Assembly: GCA_039811185.1 (NCBI GenBank)
Contig: JBDHYF010000007.1
Location: 62,001-126,000, forward strand
Length of the DNA: 64,000 nt
Reading direction: 5' to 3'
From: JAEZDR01 sp039811185
GTDB lineage: Bacteria; Bacteroidota; Bacteroidia; Chitinophagales; Chitinophagaceae
Shown in pieces: positions 52,363 through 60,762 of this stretch (the stretch's first letter is position 1; the number at the start of each line of letters is the position of its first letter). Made by a program: the position numbers and the translations under genes. Under the pieces are notes generated by a model. The model was not told the DNA's origin and did no database searches. It saw only the letters and a list, made by a program, of their open reading frames with translations.

Positions 52363-53074
52363 AAAAATAAGCTTTTTTTTACCTACCAGAAAAGGCAGCC
52401 AAAGGGTAAAGAATAAAAATACAAGGCCATTTGCAAATATTCATGGCGGCATTCTTGAATTAAAATTATTACAGTTACAAAAGTCGAATCGCTTATCCGA
52501 AATTGTTCTTTCAACCAATGATCCCGATTCAATTTCAATTGCAAAGAAGTTGGATTCTGCAGGAAAAAGAATTAAAATAATTGAAAGACCGGAATCTTTA
52601 TGTTTAGATACCACAAGCTTAACTGATTTAATAAAATATGTTCCCACTGTTATCCATAATGATCATATAATATGGGGCCATACTACAACTCCCTTTGTTA
52701 ATGGGGCCGATTATGATTTAGGCATCTCAGAATATTTTAAGCAATTAGAAAAAGGTTTTGATTCATTACTCAGCGTTTGCGCCTTACAAAATTTTCTTTT
52801 GACAAAAAATGGAGAAATTTTTAATTACGATACATCTGTTGAAAGATGGCCGCGAACACAGGATCTGCCTGTTCTTTATGAAGTTAATCATGCAATGTTT
52901 ATCGCTCCGAGAAAAACATACATTGAAAAATCAAACAGGATTGGAGAAGTTCCTTTTCTATACCAACAGAGCAAAATAAAAAGCTTTGATATTGATTGGG
53001 AAGAAGATTTTATAATGGCTGAAGCACTTTACGATAAGATAAAAAACAATGGTGAAAGTTTTGAAGAATTTTAA
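52355..53074 (+). CDS. CMP-sugar synthetase (acylneuraminate/KDO cytidylyltransferase family)
   Basis: A 239-residue enzyme that activates a ulosonic acid with CTP. The N-terminal FFLPTRKGSQRVKNKNTRPF corresponds to the PARxGSxRxxxKN signature. LKLLQLQKSNRLSEIVLSTN, IIWGHTTTPFVNGADYDLGI and the terminal FDIDWEEDFIMAEALYDKI are also typical of NeuA-like enzymes. No NeuB or NeuC homologue is in the window, so the sugar acid is not standard sialic acid from a local pathway. Overlaps both neighbours. Confidence 0.87.
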   Translation: MDEKISFFLPTRKGSQRVKNKNTRPFANIHGGILELKLLQLQKSNRLSEIVLSTNDPDSISIAKKLDSAGKRIKIIERPESLCLDTTSLTDLIKYVPTVIHNDHIIWGHTTTPFVNGADYDLGISEYFKQLEKGFDSLLSVCALQNFLLTKNGEIFNYDTSVERWPRTQDLPVLYEVNHAMFIAPRKTYIEKSNRIGEVPFLYQQSKIKSFDIDWEEDFIMAEALYDKIKNNGESFEEF

Positions 53075-53687
53075 AATCATTCTATGGGATTTTGATGGAG
53101 TGTTGATGGATTCTATGCCTGTAAGAGATGAAGGGTTTAAGCAGGTTCTAAAAAATTATCCAGCCGATCAGGTATTGCAACTAATGGATTTCCATAAAAA
53201 AAATGGTGGTTTGTCCCGCTATGTTAAGTTTCGATATTTTTTTGAAGAAATAAGAAAAGAAACAATTGAAGAAAATCAAATTCAGCTACTAGCTGCTGAT
53301 TTTTCAGGTATAATGATGAAGCTTTTGATTAATGCCGAATTATTAATAAATGATTCAATGGATTTTGTTCGAAAACATTTTTCAACGATTCCCATGCACA
53401 TCGTTTCAGGTTCGGATGGCAGGGAGTTAAATGAAATTTGCAGGCAATTGGATATCCATAAATACTTTAAATCCATTCATGGTTCTCCGGTTCCTAAAAA
53501 TAAGTTAGTATCTGATCTTCTAAAGGAATGGAATTATAATCCAAACGATGTTGTTTTAATTGGTGATTCAATTAATGATTACGAAGCTGCAAAGAATAAT
53601 AAAATTCATTTTTTAGGATATAATAATCCATTGCTTCTCCAATCGTCACAATCTTATGTATACTCATTTAATGAAAAAGTGGTTTAG
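53049..53687 (+). CDS. HAD-superfamily phosphatase
   Basis: A 212-residue hydrolase with HAD motif I LWDFDGVLMDSMPV (nucleophile Asp and acid Asp), motif II IVSGSDG, motif III lysine near GSPVPKNKLVSDLL and motif IV IGDSINDYEAAKNN. It overlaps the CMP-sugar synthetase gene by 26 bases. In ulosonic acid pathways a HAD enzyme removes the phosphate before CMP activation (as KdsC does), which would fit here. Substrate inferred from context only. Confidence 0.85.
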   Translation: MVKVLKNFKIILWDFDGVLMDSMPVRDEGFKQVLKNYPADQVLQLMDFHKKNGGLSRYVKFRYFFEEIRKETIEENQIQLLAADFSGIMMKLLINAELLINDSMDFVRKHFSTIPMHIVSGSDGRELNEICRQLDIHKYFKSIHGSPVPKNKLVSDLLKEWNYNPNDVVLIGDSINDYEAAKNNKIHFLGYNNPLLLQSSQSYVYSFNEKVV

Positions 53688-54450
53688 ATATTTTATAGGG
53701 GTTTTGCTTTTTTTAAAAAATGTACGCATTTTTCCTGTAAAAAAAATTTTTAAAAATAAGCGCGTAGTTGTTATCGGTGCAGCTGATTCTATCAGAAACC
53801 AAAAACTAAAAAGCTACATAGAAGATTCCGATTATGTTATACGTCTTAATAAGGCAGTTGTTACCTGGACTGAAGAGATGGATCCTTTTGTAGGTCGCAG
53901 AACAGATATTTTATTTCATGGTTTTGTTGAAAATTTTGACAGAGGAGGAGGTGGGACTTTAGATATTCCTTTGTTCCGCAAATTTGGGGTTAAATATTTG
54001 GTTCAACCACGCTTTGATTTAGTAGGTATTCGAAATATGATTAATTTTTATAAAAAATATGCTGCTTCAAATGTAAAAACTTATCTTATAAATTACCGAC
54101 TATATAAGATAAATAAAACAGCTTTTGGAGAACATCATCCCACAAAAGGCTACAACGCTTTAAGTACCGTTTTAAAAAGTAATTGCAAGGAAGTAACTCT
54201 AATTGGCTTTACTTTTTTTAAAACACCATATGCAAACGGCTATAGAGATAATATTAAAGATGTGGAATCCAATTTAAAGCATATTGAAAACCAAGGATTA
54301 CATAATGCAGAAAAAGAGTTTAAAAATTTTTGCCAGCTTGTAAAAGAAAATCATCTTAATAAAACCATTAAAGTCGATCCGGTTCTTTATGATATTATGG
54401 TTTCAGAAGACAATAAATATGGAACAATGGTTCGCAGCCTTTTTAAATGA
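53671..54450 (+). CDS. GT29-like (sialyltransferase-type) glycosyltransferase
   Basis: A protein of about 259 residues with an N-terminal hydrophobic segment (FRYFIGVLLFLKNV). VVVIGAADSIRNQKLKSYIE followed by DSDYVIRLNKAVV resembles the L-sialylmotif, and HHPTKGYNALSTVLKSNC followed by EVTLIGFTFF resembles the S-sialylmotif of GT29. Such enzymes use CMP-activated acids, in agreement with the CMP-sugar synthetase two genes upstream. I chose the ATG at 53671 (MKKWFRYF); an ATG at 53656 is also possible. Both overlap the HAD gene. The 3' end overlaps the next gene by 4 bases. Confidence 0.75.
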   Translation: MKKWFRYFIGVLLFLKNVRIFPVKKIFKNKRVVVIGAADSIRNQKLKSYIEDSDYVIRLNKAVVTWTEEMDPFVGRRTDILFHGFVENFDRGGGGTLDIPLFRKFGVKYLVQPRFDLVGIRNMINFYKKYAASNVKTYLINYRLYKINKTAFGEHHPTKGYNALSTVLKSNCKEVTLIGFTFFKTPYANGYRDNIKDVESNLKHIENQGLHNAEKEFKNFCQLVKENHLNKTIKVDPVLYDIMVSEDNKYGTMVRSLFK

Positions 54451-54938
54451 ATCTTTTAAGCACTATAAAAACTGATTTAATATCCTTTGGAGGCACAAGT
54501 TTTTCGGGTGTCATCCTAACATTGTTTTTTAAACAGTCATTTCGATTAATGTTGAATTATAGACTTGGAAATTATTTAATGAAAAAAAAATTTCCAGGCT
54601 CTGGTTTCTTTATTATGTATTTAAGAAAAAAACAATTTGAAAAATATGCTTGCTATTTTTCCTATCGAGCAGAAATAAAAGGAGTTATCCGCCTGCCCCA
54701 CCCTATTGGAATTATCATAGGAGATGGTTCAATCCTTTACCATGGAGTAACTCTTTATCAAAATTGTACTTTGGGGCAGGGTAAAGATGGAGGTTATCCT
54801 ACTGTTTTCCAAGATGTAATAATCTATCCTCATTCAATTATCATTGGAAAAATTGAAATCGGGGAAAAAGCCATTATTGGTGCAGGCAGTTTTGTAAATA
54901 AATCAGTATCGGAAGGTGCGATATTTAAATCAAAATGA
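54447..54938 (+). CDS. serine-acetyltransferase-like hexapeptide acyltransferase
   Basis: A 163-residue protein with an N-terminal helical part (FRLMLNYRLGNYLMKKKF) and a left-handed beta-helix with HPIGIIIGDGSILYHGVTLY, CTLGQGKDGGYPTVFQDVII and IGKIEIGEKAIIGAGSFV. This is the CysE/capsule O-acetyltransferase branch. The C-terminal tail is short. In this context O-acetylation of a capsule sugar is more likely than cysteine synthesis, but serine acetyltransferase activity cannot be excluded. Overlaps both neighbours by 4 bases. Confidence 0.8.
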   Translation: MNLLSTIKTDLISFGGTSFSGVILTLFFKQSFRLMLNYRLGNYLMKKKFPGSGFFIMYLRKKQFEKYACYFSYRAEIKGVIRLPHPIGIIIGDGSILYHGVTLYQNCTLGQGKDGGYPTVFQDVIIYPHSIIIGKIEIGEKAIIGAGSFVNKSVSEGAIFKSK

Positions 54939-56050
54939 AAATTCATTACATATCAGATTCAGCCATTCCTTCTTCCTCCCCAAACAGTGTGCATGTAATG
55001 CGAATGTGCCAGGCATTTGCTATCTTGGGCCATAGTGTTATTTTACATGGAAAGAATACAACCGCCTGTTTTAGTAACATAAAAAACCCTTTCAATTTTT
55101 ATGCGGTTCAAAAAATATTTAAACTAAAAATATTTCCTGCAAAGGCTTTTAAAGGTTCCGGTTTATTATATAATGTTTATGTTACAATGGCAGTTCTTAA
55201 TTCAAAAGCTGATTTAATTTACACACGATCTATCATTGCAGCATGGTTCGGTCTGTTAGTAGCTAAACCCATAGTGTATGAGATGCATGAACCATTTATT
55301 GGAAAAGGGCTACGGCTAAAGAAGATGTTTCAGTTTATCGCTGAACATAAAAAACTCAAGAAGATGATAGTAATTTCCGAGGCATTAAAAATCCATCTTT
55401 ATGAAAATTACAAAATTAAAAAAGATAAAATATTTGTTGCGCATGACGGAGCTGACCCTATAATTAAAACCGACCCAGCAATTAATGATATTAGGTTTTC
55501 GGTAGGCTATATTGGTAGCCTTTATCCTGGGAAAGGGATGGAAATTTTATTGCCACTTTCAAAACGATGTGGTGATGTAAGTTTTCATATTGTAGGTGGC
55601 GATGCAAATCAGATATCAGTTTGGAAAAAACAGGCTGGAAGTGCAGAAAATATTATTTTCCATGGATTTAAAACGCAGGAGGAATTACCTGCTTACATAT
55701 CTTCCTTTAATTTACTAATAGCACCATATTCCTCCATAGTTAAAGTAAGTCAAAAGAAAGGTGCAAATAATCTTGCTCTTTGGATGAGTCCACTGAAAAT
55801 TTTTGAATATATGTCTGCAGGCAAACCAATCGTGGCAACGGACCTTCCTGTTATAAGGGAAATATTAACTCATCAGGTTTCTGCTTTATTATGTAAATCA
55901 AATGATTTAAATGATTGGGAAAATGCAATCCGTCAGTTACAATCTGATGAGGAGTACAGGCAATGGTTGGGAAAGAATGCAAAAGCTTGTTTTGACAATC
56001 AATTTACTTGGTTAAAAAGGGCAAAAAACATTTTAAATTCAATTGATTGA
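54935..56050 (+). CDS. glycosyltransferase family 4
   Basis: A 371-residue GT-B enzyme. IHYISDSAIPSSSPNSVHVM opens the acceptor domain; VGYIGSLYPGKGMEILLPL and FHGFKTQEELPAY lie in the donor domain, and MSPLKIFEYMSAGKPIVATD is the donor-binding region. AT-rich, like its neighbours in the island. Overlaps by 4 bases on both sides. Sugar unknown. Confidence 0.87.
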   Translation: MKIHYISDSAIPSSSPNSVHVMRMCQAFAILGHSVILHGKNTTACFSNIKNPFNFYAVQKIFKLKIFPAKAFKGSGLLYNVYVTMAVLNSKADLIYTRSIIAAWFGLLVAKPIVYEMHEPFIGKGLRLKKMFQFIAEHKKLKKMIVISEALKIHLYENYKIKKDKIFVAHDGADPIIKTDPAINDIRFSVGYIGSLYPGKGMEILLPLSKRCGDVSFHIVGGDANQISVWKKQAGSAENIIFHGFKTQEELPAYISSFNLLIAPYSSIVKVSQKKGANNLALWMSPLKIFEYMSAGKPIVATDLPVIREILTHQVSALLCKSNDLNDWENAIRQLQSDEEYRQWLGKNAKACFDNQFTWLKRAKNILNSID

Positions 56051-57144
56051 AAATTCTTCAAATCATTCAGCGCCCTCAGTTTAGGGGAGCGGAAATTTTT
56101 GCTTGTCAACTTAGCGAGGAACTCATAAAACAAGGACATCAGGTGGATGTTCTTTTTTTATTTGGTGACTCAAATAAAAAGCTGCCTTTCAATGTAAACT
56201 TCCTGCATTTGAAGGGAAAAGAAAAAAACAGGTGGTGGGATTTTTCCGCTTATAAACGCCTGGCAAAACTGATTAGGAATAACAATTATGATATCGTTCA
56301 GGCCAATGCAGGTGATACTTTGAAATATGCTGCACTTGCAAAAAAAATCTTTGGCTTTAAATCGAAACTCGTTTTTAGAAATGCAAATAAAATAAGTGAT
56401 TTTTTGAATTCAAAATCAAAACTGATAATCAACCGATGGCTTGCGAAGGAAATTGATTTTGTTGCCTCGGTGAGTGAACTTTGTAAGCAGGATTTTCAAA
56501 AATTATTCCCCATTTCAAATGATTGCATAGCAAGCCTTCCCATAGGGATAAACACAAATGTACCTGAACCATATAAAAACTTTACTGAATTAGGTTTACC
56601 CGAATTTAATGGGCCGGTATTTCTTCATGTAGGCAGCTTTGTTCCCGAAAAAAACCATAAAGGACTCATTCAGATATTTTCTCAAGTTCAATCAAAATAT
56701 TCTAATGCCCATTTATTGCTGATTGGTTCAGGAAGATTGGAAGACGAAACAAAGCAATTGGTCAATCAATTAGGTTTGGAGTCATCCATACATTTTCTCG
56801 GCACAAGAAAAGACGTATTAAAGTTGATGCCATTATGCACTGCACTGTTAATGCCAAGTCATATTGAGGGTCTGCCAGGGGTTATATTGGAAGCAATGGT
56901 TTCTAAAATTCCTGTAATTGCCAACAATGTTGGTGGGATAGGAGAAGTAATTATTAACAACAAAACCGGATGGCTGACTGAAAAAAATAATCCAGAAGAA
57001 TTTGTAGAAGTGGTAATGAATTTATTAAGCAGAAATAATATAGATGATATTAAATCAAATGCCTATGAGCTGGTAACAACAGATTACAACAATACGTTCA
57101 TTGCAAAAAAATTCATGAACCACTATAATAAATTTATTAAGTGA
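56047..57144 (+). CDS. glycosyltransferase family 4
   Basis: A 365-residue GT-B enzyme: ILQIIQRPQFRGAEIFACQL, YDIVQANAGDTLKYAALAKK, FLHVGSFVPEKNHKGLIQIF and the donor motif PSHIEGLPGVILEAMVSKIP with NNVGGIGEVI. The start is TTG at 56047, overlapping the previous stop (TTGA). The stop overlaps the GTG start of the polymerase-like gene. AT-rich. Sugar unknown. Confidence 0.88.
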   Translation: MKILQIIQRPQFRGAEIFACQLSEELIKQGHQVDVLFLFGDSNKKLPFNVNFLHLKGKEKNRWWDFSAYKRLAKLIRNNNYDIVQANAGDTLKYAALAKKIFGFKSKLVFRNANKISDFLNSKSKLIINRWLAKEIDFVASVSELCKQDFQKLFPISNDCIASLPIGINTNVPEPYKNFTELGLPEFNGPVFLHVGSFVPEKNHKGLIQIFSQVQSKYSNAHLLLIGSGRLEDETKQLVNQLGLESSIHFLGTRKDVLKLMPLCTALLMPSHIEGLPGVILEAMVSKIPVIANNVGGIGEVIINNKTGWLTEKNNPEEFVEVVMNLLSRNNIDDIKSNAYELVTTDYNNTFIAKKFMNHYNKFIK

Positions 57145-58352
57145 TTGGAGCCATTATTTTTATACTCATTTTATATGGGTTAAGTAATTGGCTTGCCGAT
57201 TATTTTAATAAAAAACACAAATGGTTTGATAAGAGTCTGGCATTGAATCTTTACTGGTTTCATACATTCTTCTTCTTTGTTTATTATACATATACACTAT
57301 CAAACCGCTCCGATTCACGCCAATATTTTGCCCGATCCTCCGAACTCTACGACAGTTGGTTGCCTATTTATACTTCCGGAACGCAATTCATCGACTTCAT
57401 CGCTTATCCGTTCATCAAACTCGGCTTCACCTACGAAATGATGATGGTGCTCTTTGCCTGGTTTGGCTACCTTGGCTTTGTATATTTCTACATCTTCTTT
57501 AAAGAAAACATTCGCTTCACCCACAAAATTTTCGGCTACAACCTTTTAACCGTTTTGCTGTTTTTACCGAATATGCACTTCTGGACGGTGAGTCTCGGTA
57601 AAGGCTCGCTTATATTTCTTGGGCTCGGCATGGCCATCTACGGCCTCAGCCGATTTGAAAAAAGGAAAATTGCGCTCATCGCCGGCCTTGCTATCGTTTA
57701 CCACGTCCGGCCACACGTGTTTCTATTTATGATGATTGGAATTCTCGTGGGGATTTTTACGGGAAGGCAGAAGGTAAAAACCTGGCAAAAAATATTGGTG
57801 GTGGTAGCGGGAGCCGGCGCTATGTTTTTGCTCTACGATAAAATTCTTGCTTTTGCCGGATTAGACAGTGAAGACATAGTAGGTAGTTTTGAAGACTTTT
57901 CAGACCACCGCTCATCTGAACTCGCTAAGGCTGGGTCGGGGGTCGATACATCCAACTATCCGCTTATTTTAAAACTGATTACCTTTTGGTTTCGTCCATT
58001 GTTTTTCGATGCGCCTGGTGTGCTGGGCATCATCGTTTCTTTTGAGAATTTATTGTATGTCATCATTACTACGAGGCTGTTCAAAAAAAGCTTTCCCGCA
58101 TTTGTGTTGAAAGGGCCCGCGCTCGTGAAAACATCGCTCATTATATTTTTGGTTTCGTCAATTGCACTCAGCACCACAATGGGCAATTTGGGCATTATCA
58201 TCCGCCAGAAAAGCATGGTGATGTATTTCTTCTTCTTTGCAGTGCTGATGTTTTTAGACAGTGAAAAGGGAAAGGCGCTGCAACAGCGGCTGTTAAGGAA
58301 GAAGAAGGTAGCGGCCAGGCAGCAGGCCATGAAGCGGCTGATGGTGGAGTGA
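57141..58352 (+). CDS. Wzy/EpsG-like polysaccharide polymerase candidate, mosaic gene
   Basis: A 403-residue membrane protein with about ten helices and a large loop around residues 245-275 (DSEDIVGSFEDFSDHRSSEL), as in EpsG/Wzy-type polymerases, which join repeat units in the periplasm. The SDSRQYFARSSELY segment near the N-terminus is a typical external loop. The start is GTG at 57141. The first about 160 bases are AT-rich like the island, and from about 57300 codon use changes to the GC-richer host pattern, so the gene appears to be a recombinant. Last gene of the locus; a strong terminator follows. Polymerase role is inferred from topology and position. Confidence 0.7.
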   Translation: MIGAIIFILILYGLSNWLADYFNKKHKWFDKSLALNLYWFHTFFFFVYYTYTLSNRSDSRQYFARSSELYDSWLPIYTSGTQFIDFIAYPFIKLGFTYEMMMVLFAWFGYLGFVYFYIFFKENIRFTHKIFGYNLLTVLLFLPNMHFWTVSLGKGSLIFLGLGMAIYGLSRFEKRKIALIAGLAIVYHVRPHVFLFMMIGILVGIFTGRQKVKTWQKILVVVAGAGAMFLLYDKILAFAGLDSEDIVGSFEDFSDHRSSELAKAGSGVDTSNYPLILKLITFWFRPLFFDAPGVLGIIVSFENLLYVIITTRLFKKSFPAFVLKGPALVKTSLIIFLVSSIALSTTMGNLGIIIRQKSMVMYFFFFAVLMFLDSEKGKALQQRLLRKKKVAARQQAMKRLMVE

Positions 58353-58375
58353 GCTATATAGAAATTTGCACTTTG

Positions 58376-58407
58376 AAAAAAAACGCTCCTTCGGGAGCGT
58401 TTTTTTT
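58376..58407 (+). terminator. strong rho-independent terminator of the capsule locus
   Basis: An A run, CGCTCC, a TTCG tetraloop, GGAGCG and a T run. The perfect GC stem with flanking A and T tracts could work in both directions. Confidence 0.93.
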
Positions 58408-58427
58408 GGATGTATCGAATCGAACTT

Positions 58428-58657
58428 CATTGCGGGCGCAGCGAAACAATCTCTATTAAGGAACATTGCTATCCGATTTTAGCGTTTTGTCGCCAGCCTT
58501 GTTTCTGATCAAGTAAAAAAAGGTGCAGCAGGCCCGCGTGAAGGATTGCAATGGAAAGCCCGGAACACCGGTAACAGCGTTGCCGGTGTGAGGACTTGTA
58601 ATGGAAAGCCTGACCCTGCCCGTTACAAAAATCACTCGCCAAAAATCCGGGCAGGGG
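58428..58657. repeat. intergenic repeat cluster after the capsule locus
   Basis: Between the terminator and the next gene lie several repeat-like pieces. An imperfect palindrome ATTGCGGGCGCAGCGAAACA begins at 58429. GTGAAGGATTGCAATGGAAA (58538) and GTGAGGACTTGTAATGGAAA (58588) are near-copies 50 bases apart. A hairpin ACACCGGTAAC/GTTGCCGGTGT lies at about 58565-58588, and a longer one pairs CCCTGCCCG (58614) with CGGGCAGGG (58648). No gene is seen here. Their role is unknown. Confidence 0.65.
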
Positions 58658-58672
58658 CACGCCCGAAATGTA

Positions 58673-60574
58673 TTAATTCGTTTTCAGGAACGGATAGTTT
58701 TCCGTTTTATGTCCATCGGCAAACACTACCAGCAGGTAGCTCCCGGTTGGAAGATGTTCAATTGGCAGGGTATTGCCGGCCGAATGCAATTGCCCGCTCA
58801 TCATCCGGCGGCCTGTTAAGTCGTAAACCGCATAATTAGCGCGGGTCATGATACCGCTTTCAACGTGCAGCACGCTGCGGGCCGGATTGGGATAGATGCG
58901 GAACGGTTGTGCGATACGACGATCGAGCTTCACCATGTTTGAAAAAACCGAATTGCCTTCTTTTTTCTTGGCTTTTACCCTGTAGATGTTGACTTGAGCT
59001 GCATTGAAGTAATGTGTGAAGCCATAGTTTTTTTCTGTAGGCGAAGCCGGAGTTTCGGCAACTTTTGAAAATTGATTTCCGTTATAGCTGTGCTCTATTT
59101 CAAACGCTGTAAAACCATCAAACTCGGTAGTCCAGTTAAGTGCTACTTTATTGCCGGCTTCTTTTGCGTGCAGATGCACATCATCGAAGGGAAGTATTGT
59201 GTTGTCGTTGATGCTGTACCAGTCGGGGAGATAATTGGTCATATTCGTAACCACTACCGCCAGCTTGCTGTTAATGACTCCTTTCAACTGGAAATTTACC
59301 TGCCCGATGGTATCCGTTAAATTATAAATATTGTTGGATGCCAGGTCGATGGCAAAAAGGTCGCGGTAGTTTTGAAAATAGAATAGGCCGTTATGCCACG
59401 TTAACCATTTTGATTGATCGGCAATAAGGCCAATGGAAGCTTGCGCGGCGGTAATGGAAAAGCTGACTTTTGTTCCGGTATCCGTTCCGTTGGTTTGCCA
59501 CAGGTTGTCGAATTTAGCTGACGCAACCGGGTTTACCGGCATCATAAAGTAAGCAAGGGAACCGGCTTGTACAAATCCAAATCCCTGCGTTGAGCCCCCG
59601 TCTTCGGCGGGTACGGCCGTTGCAAATTGTTTCAAATGTGTTGCTGTAAAAGTGTTGGTTGCAGGGTGGTATTCTGCTTTATAAAGGTGATAACTGGTAC
59701 CCACATAAGCCGTAAACAACAGCATATTGTTGAAGGAGAAAAGGTGGGAAGGCGCGCTCCCCGTGCTGCCAGGCACCACATCCACCACCACCGGCGAAGA
59801 GGTACCATCGGTGAAGTAGAGTTCGGTTCCAAATCCGGATGCGTTGTATACAAATGCGAGGTGGTTATTGAAAACGGTGAGCCTGTTCGGCCCGTAATCC
59901 AATCCGCCACTGAGATCGGCTATTGTACTGAGCTGCTGTGTGGCCGCATCGAACTTTTTAATATCATCTTTCCAAACAAAGTACAAACTTCCATTAAAAA
60001 CCACCTGCCTGCCTTTGTGATTGCCTATTTCAGAAGCTGCATAATTCAGATCTGCTACTTTCACCGTTCCTGCCGGCGTGCCGTCGCTGCTCCATAAGTC
60101 CATTCCACTGTTGTTGTCTGCGGCAAAAAAGTATATTCTATTCCCGATGGAGTGAAAGCCAAACATACCCGATGTATTGAATGCAGAATAGCCGCCCGGA
60201 AAAATGTCCTTCATCAATACGGCTGTATCACCGGTGAAGCAGTATAACTCTTCTCCTAAAGCATTTGTCGCCGCCACGAAAAAAACTTTATCCTGATGCG
60301 CATAAAATCCGCGCGGCTGAGACGAGTAGCCAATAGTTCCGGTCATAATTCCGGGATGAATATCGGCAGCAATTGCAGTGCTACCGCCATCGGTGTAATA
60401 AGGCTCTACGCCGCTGTGCAGGCCGCCACAATCTTTGCCGGAGAATACAAGTTTGTTGTTGGCAGTGGCGCCGAAAGGGGCATAGCCACAGTTGGTGACG
60501 CGCGACAGGCTGATTTGCGCGTTAACGGATACTGCTACCAGAAGCAGTGCGAAAAGTTGAACAGAGATTTTCAT
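58673..60574 (-). CDS. T9SS-exported ELWxxDGT-repeat protein
   Basis: A 633-residue secreted protein with signal peptide MKISVQLFALLLVAVSVNAQ. Residues about 25-450 contain repeats of the ELWxxDGT kind: DLWSSDGTPAGTVKVADL, ELYFTDGTSSPVVVDVVPG and NLWQTNGTDTGTKV, likely a beta-propeller. A fibronectin-like part follows (VALNWTTEFDGFTAFEIEHS). The last 75 residues are a type A T9SS sorting domain: FRIYPNPARSVLHVES, YAVYDLTGRRMMSGQL, LPTGSYLLVVF. It should be secreted or attached to the surface by T9SS. Function unknown. Divergent from the sigma factor gene. Confidence 0.9.
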   Translation of the reverse strand: MKISVQLFALLLVAVSVNAQISLSRVTNCGYAPFGATANNKLVFSGKDCGGLHSGVEPYYTDGGSTAIAADIHPGIMTGTIGYSSQPRGFYAHQDKVFFVAATNALGEELYCFTGDTAVLMKDIFPGGYSAFNTSGMFGFHSIGNRIYFFAADNNSGMDLWSSDGTPAGTVKVADLNYAASEIGNHKGRQVVFNGSLYFVWKDDIKKFDAATQQLSTIADLSGGLDYGPNRLTVFNNHLAFVYNASGFGTELYFTDGTSSPVVVDVVPGSTGSAPSHLFSFNNMLLFTAYVGTSYHLYKAEYHPATNTFTATHLKQFATAVPAEDGGSTQGFGFVQAGSLAYFMMPVNPVASAKFDNLWQTNGTDTGTKVSFSITAAQASIGLIADQSKWLTWHNGLFYFQNYRDLFAIDLASNNIYNLTDTIGQVNFQLKGVINSKLAVVVTNMTNYLPDWYSINDNTILPFDDVHLHAKEAGNKVALNWTTEFDGFTAFEIEHSYNGNQFSKVAETPASPTEKNYGFTHYFNAAQVNIYRVKAKKKEGNSVFSNMVKLDRRIAQPFRIYPNPARSVLHVESGIMTRANYAVYDLTGRRMMSGQLHSAGNTLPIEHLPTGSYLLVVFADGHKTENYPFLKTN

Positions 60575-60762
60575 ATCGATTAATTATGTTAAGATAGAAG
60601 ACAATTCGTCCGCACATCTGCACAGCAGGAACCGGCAGATGGTCAGGTGCTCGCCATTCATTTTTGGTTAGTGTGTTCAGATTTAAAAAAGTAAACATTG
60701 GATAAAAATTGTTTTTTTGCCTTGTTAACCTTTATCATCATTTACCTACTAACAGATAGCGC

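Noticed and set aside
50818..53687. Standard sialic acid or KDO pathway
   Set aside because: CMP-sugar synthetase and HAD phosphatase are present, but no NeuB, NeuC, KdsA or KdsD homologue is in the window; the only candidate carbon-carbon bond enzyme is of a different fold family.
54447..54938. Serine acetyltransferase of cysteine synthesis
   Set aside because: The fold matches, but the protein is short, overlaps capsule genes on both sides and lies in the acquired insert far from sulfur genes; capsule O-acetylation is more likely.
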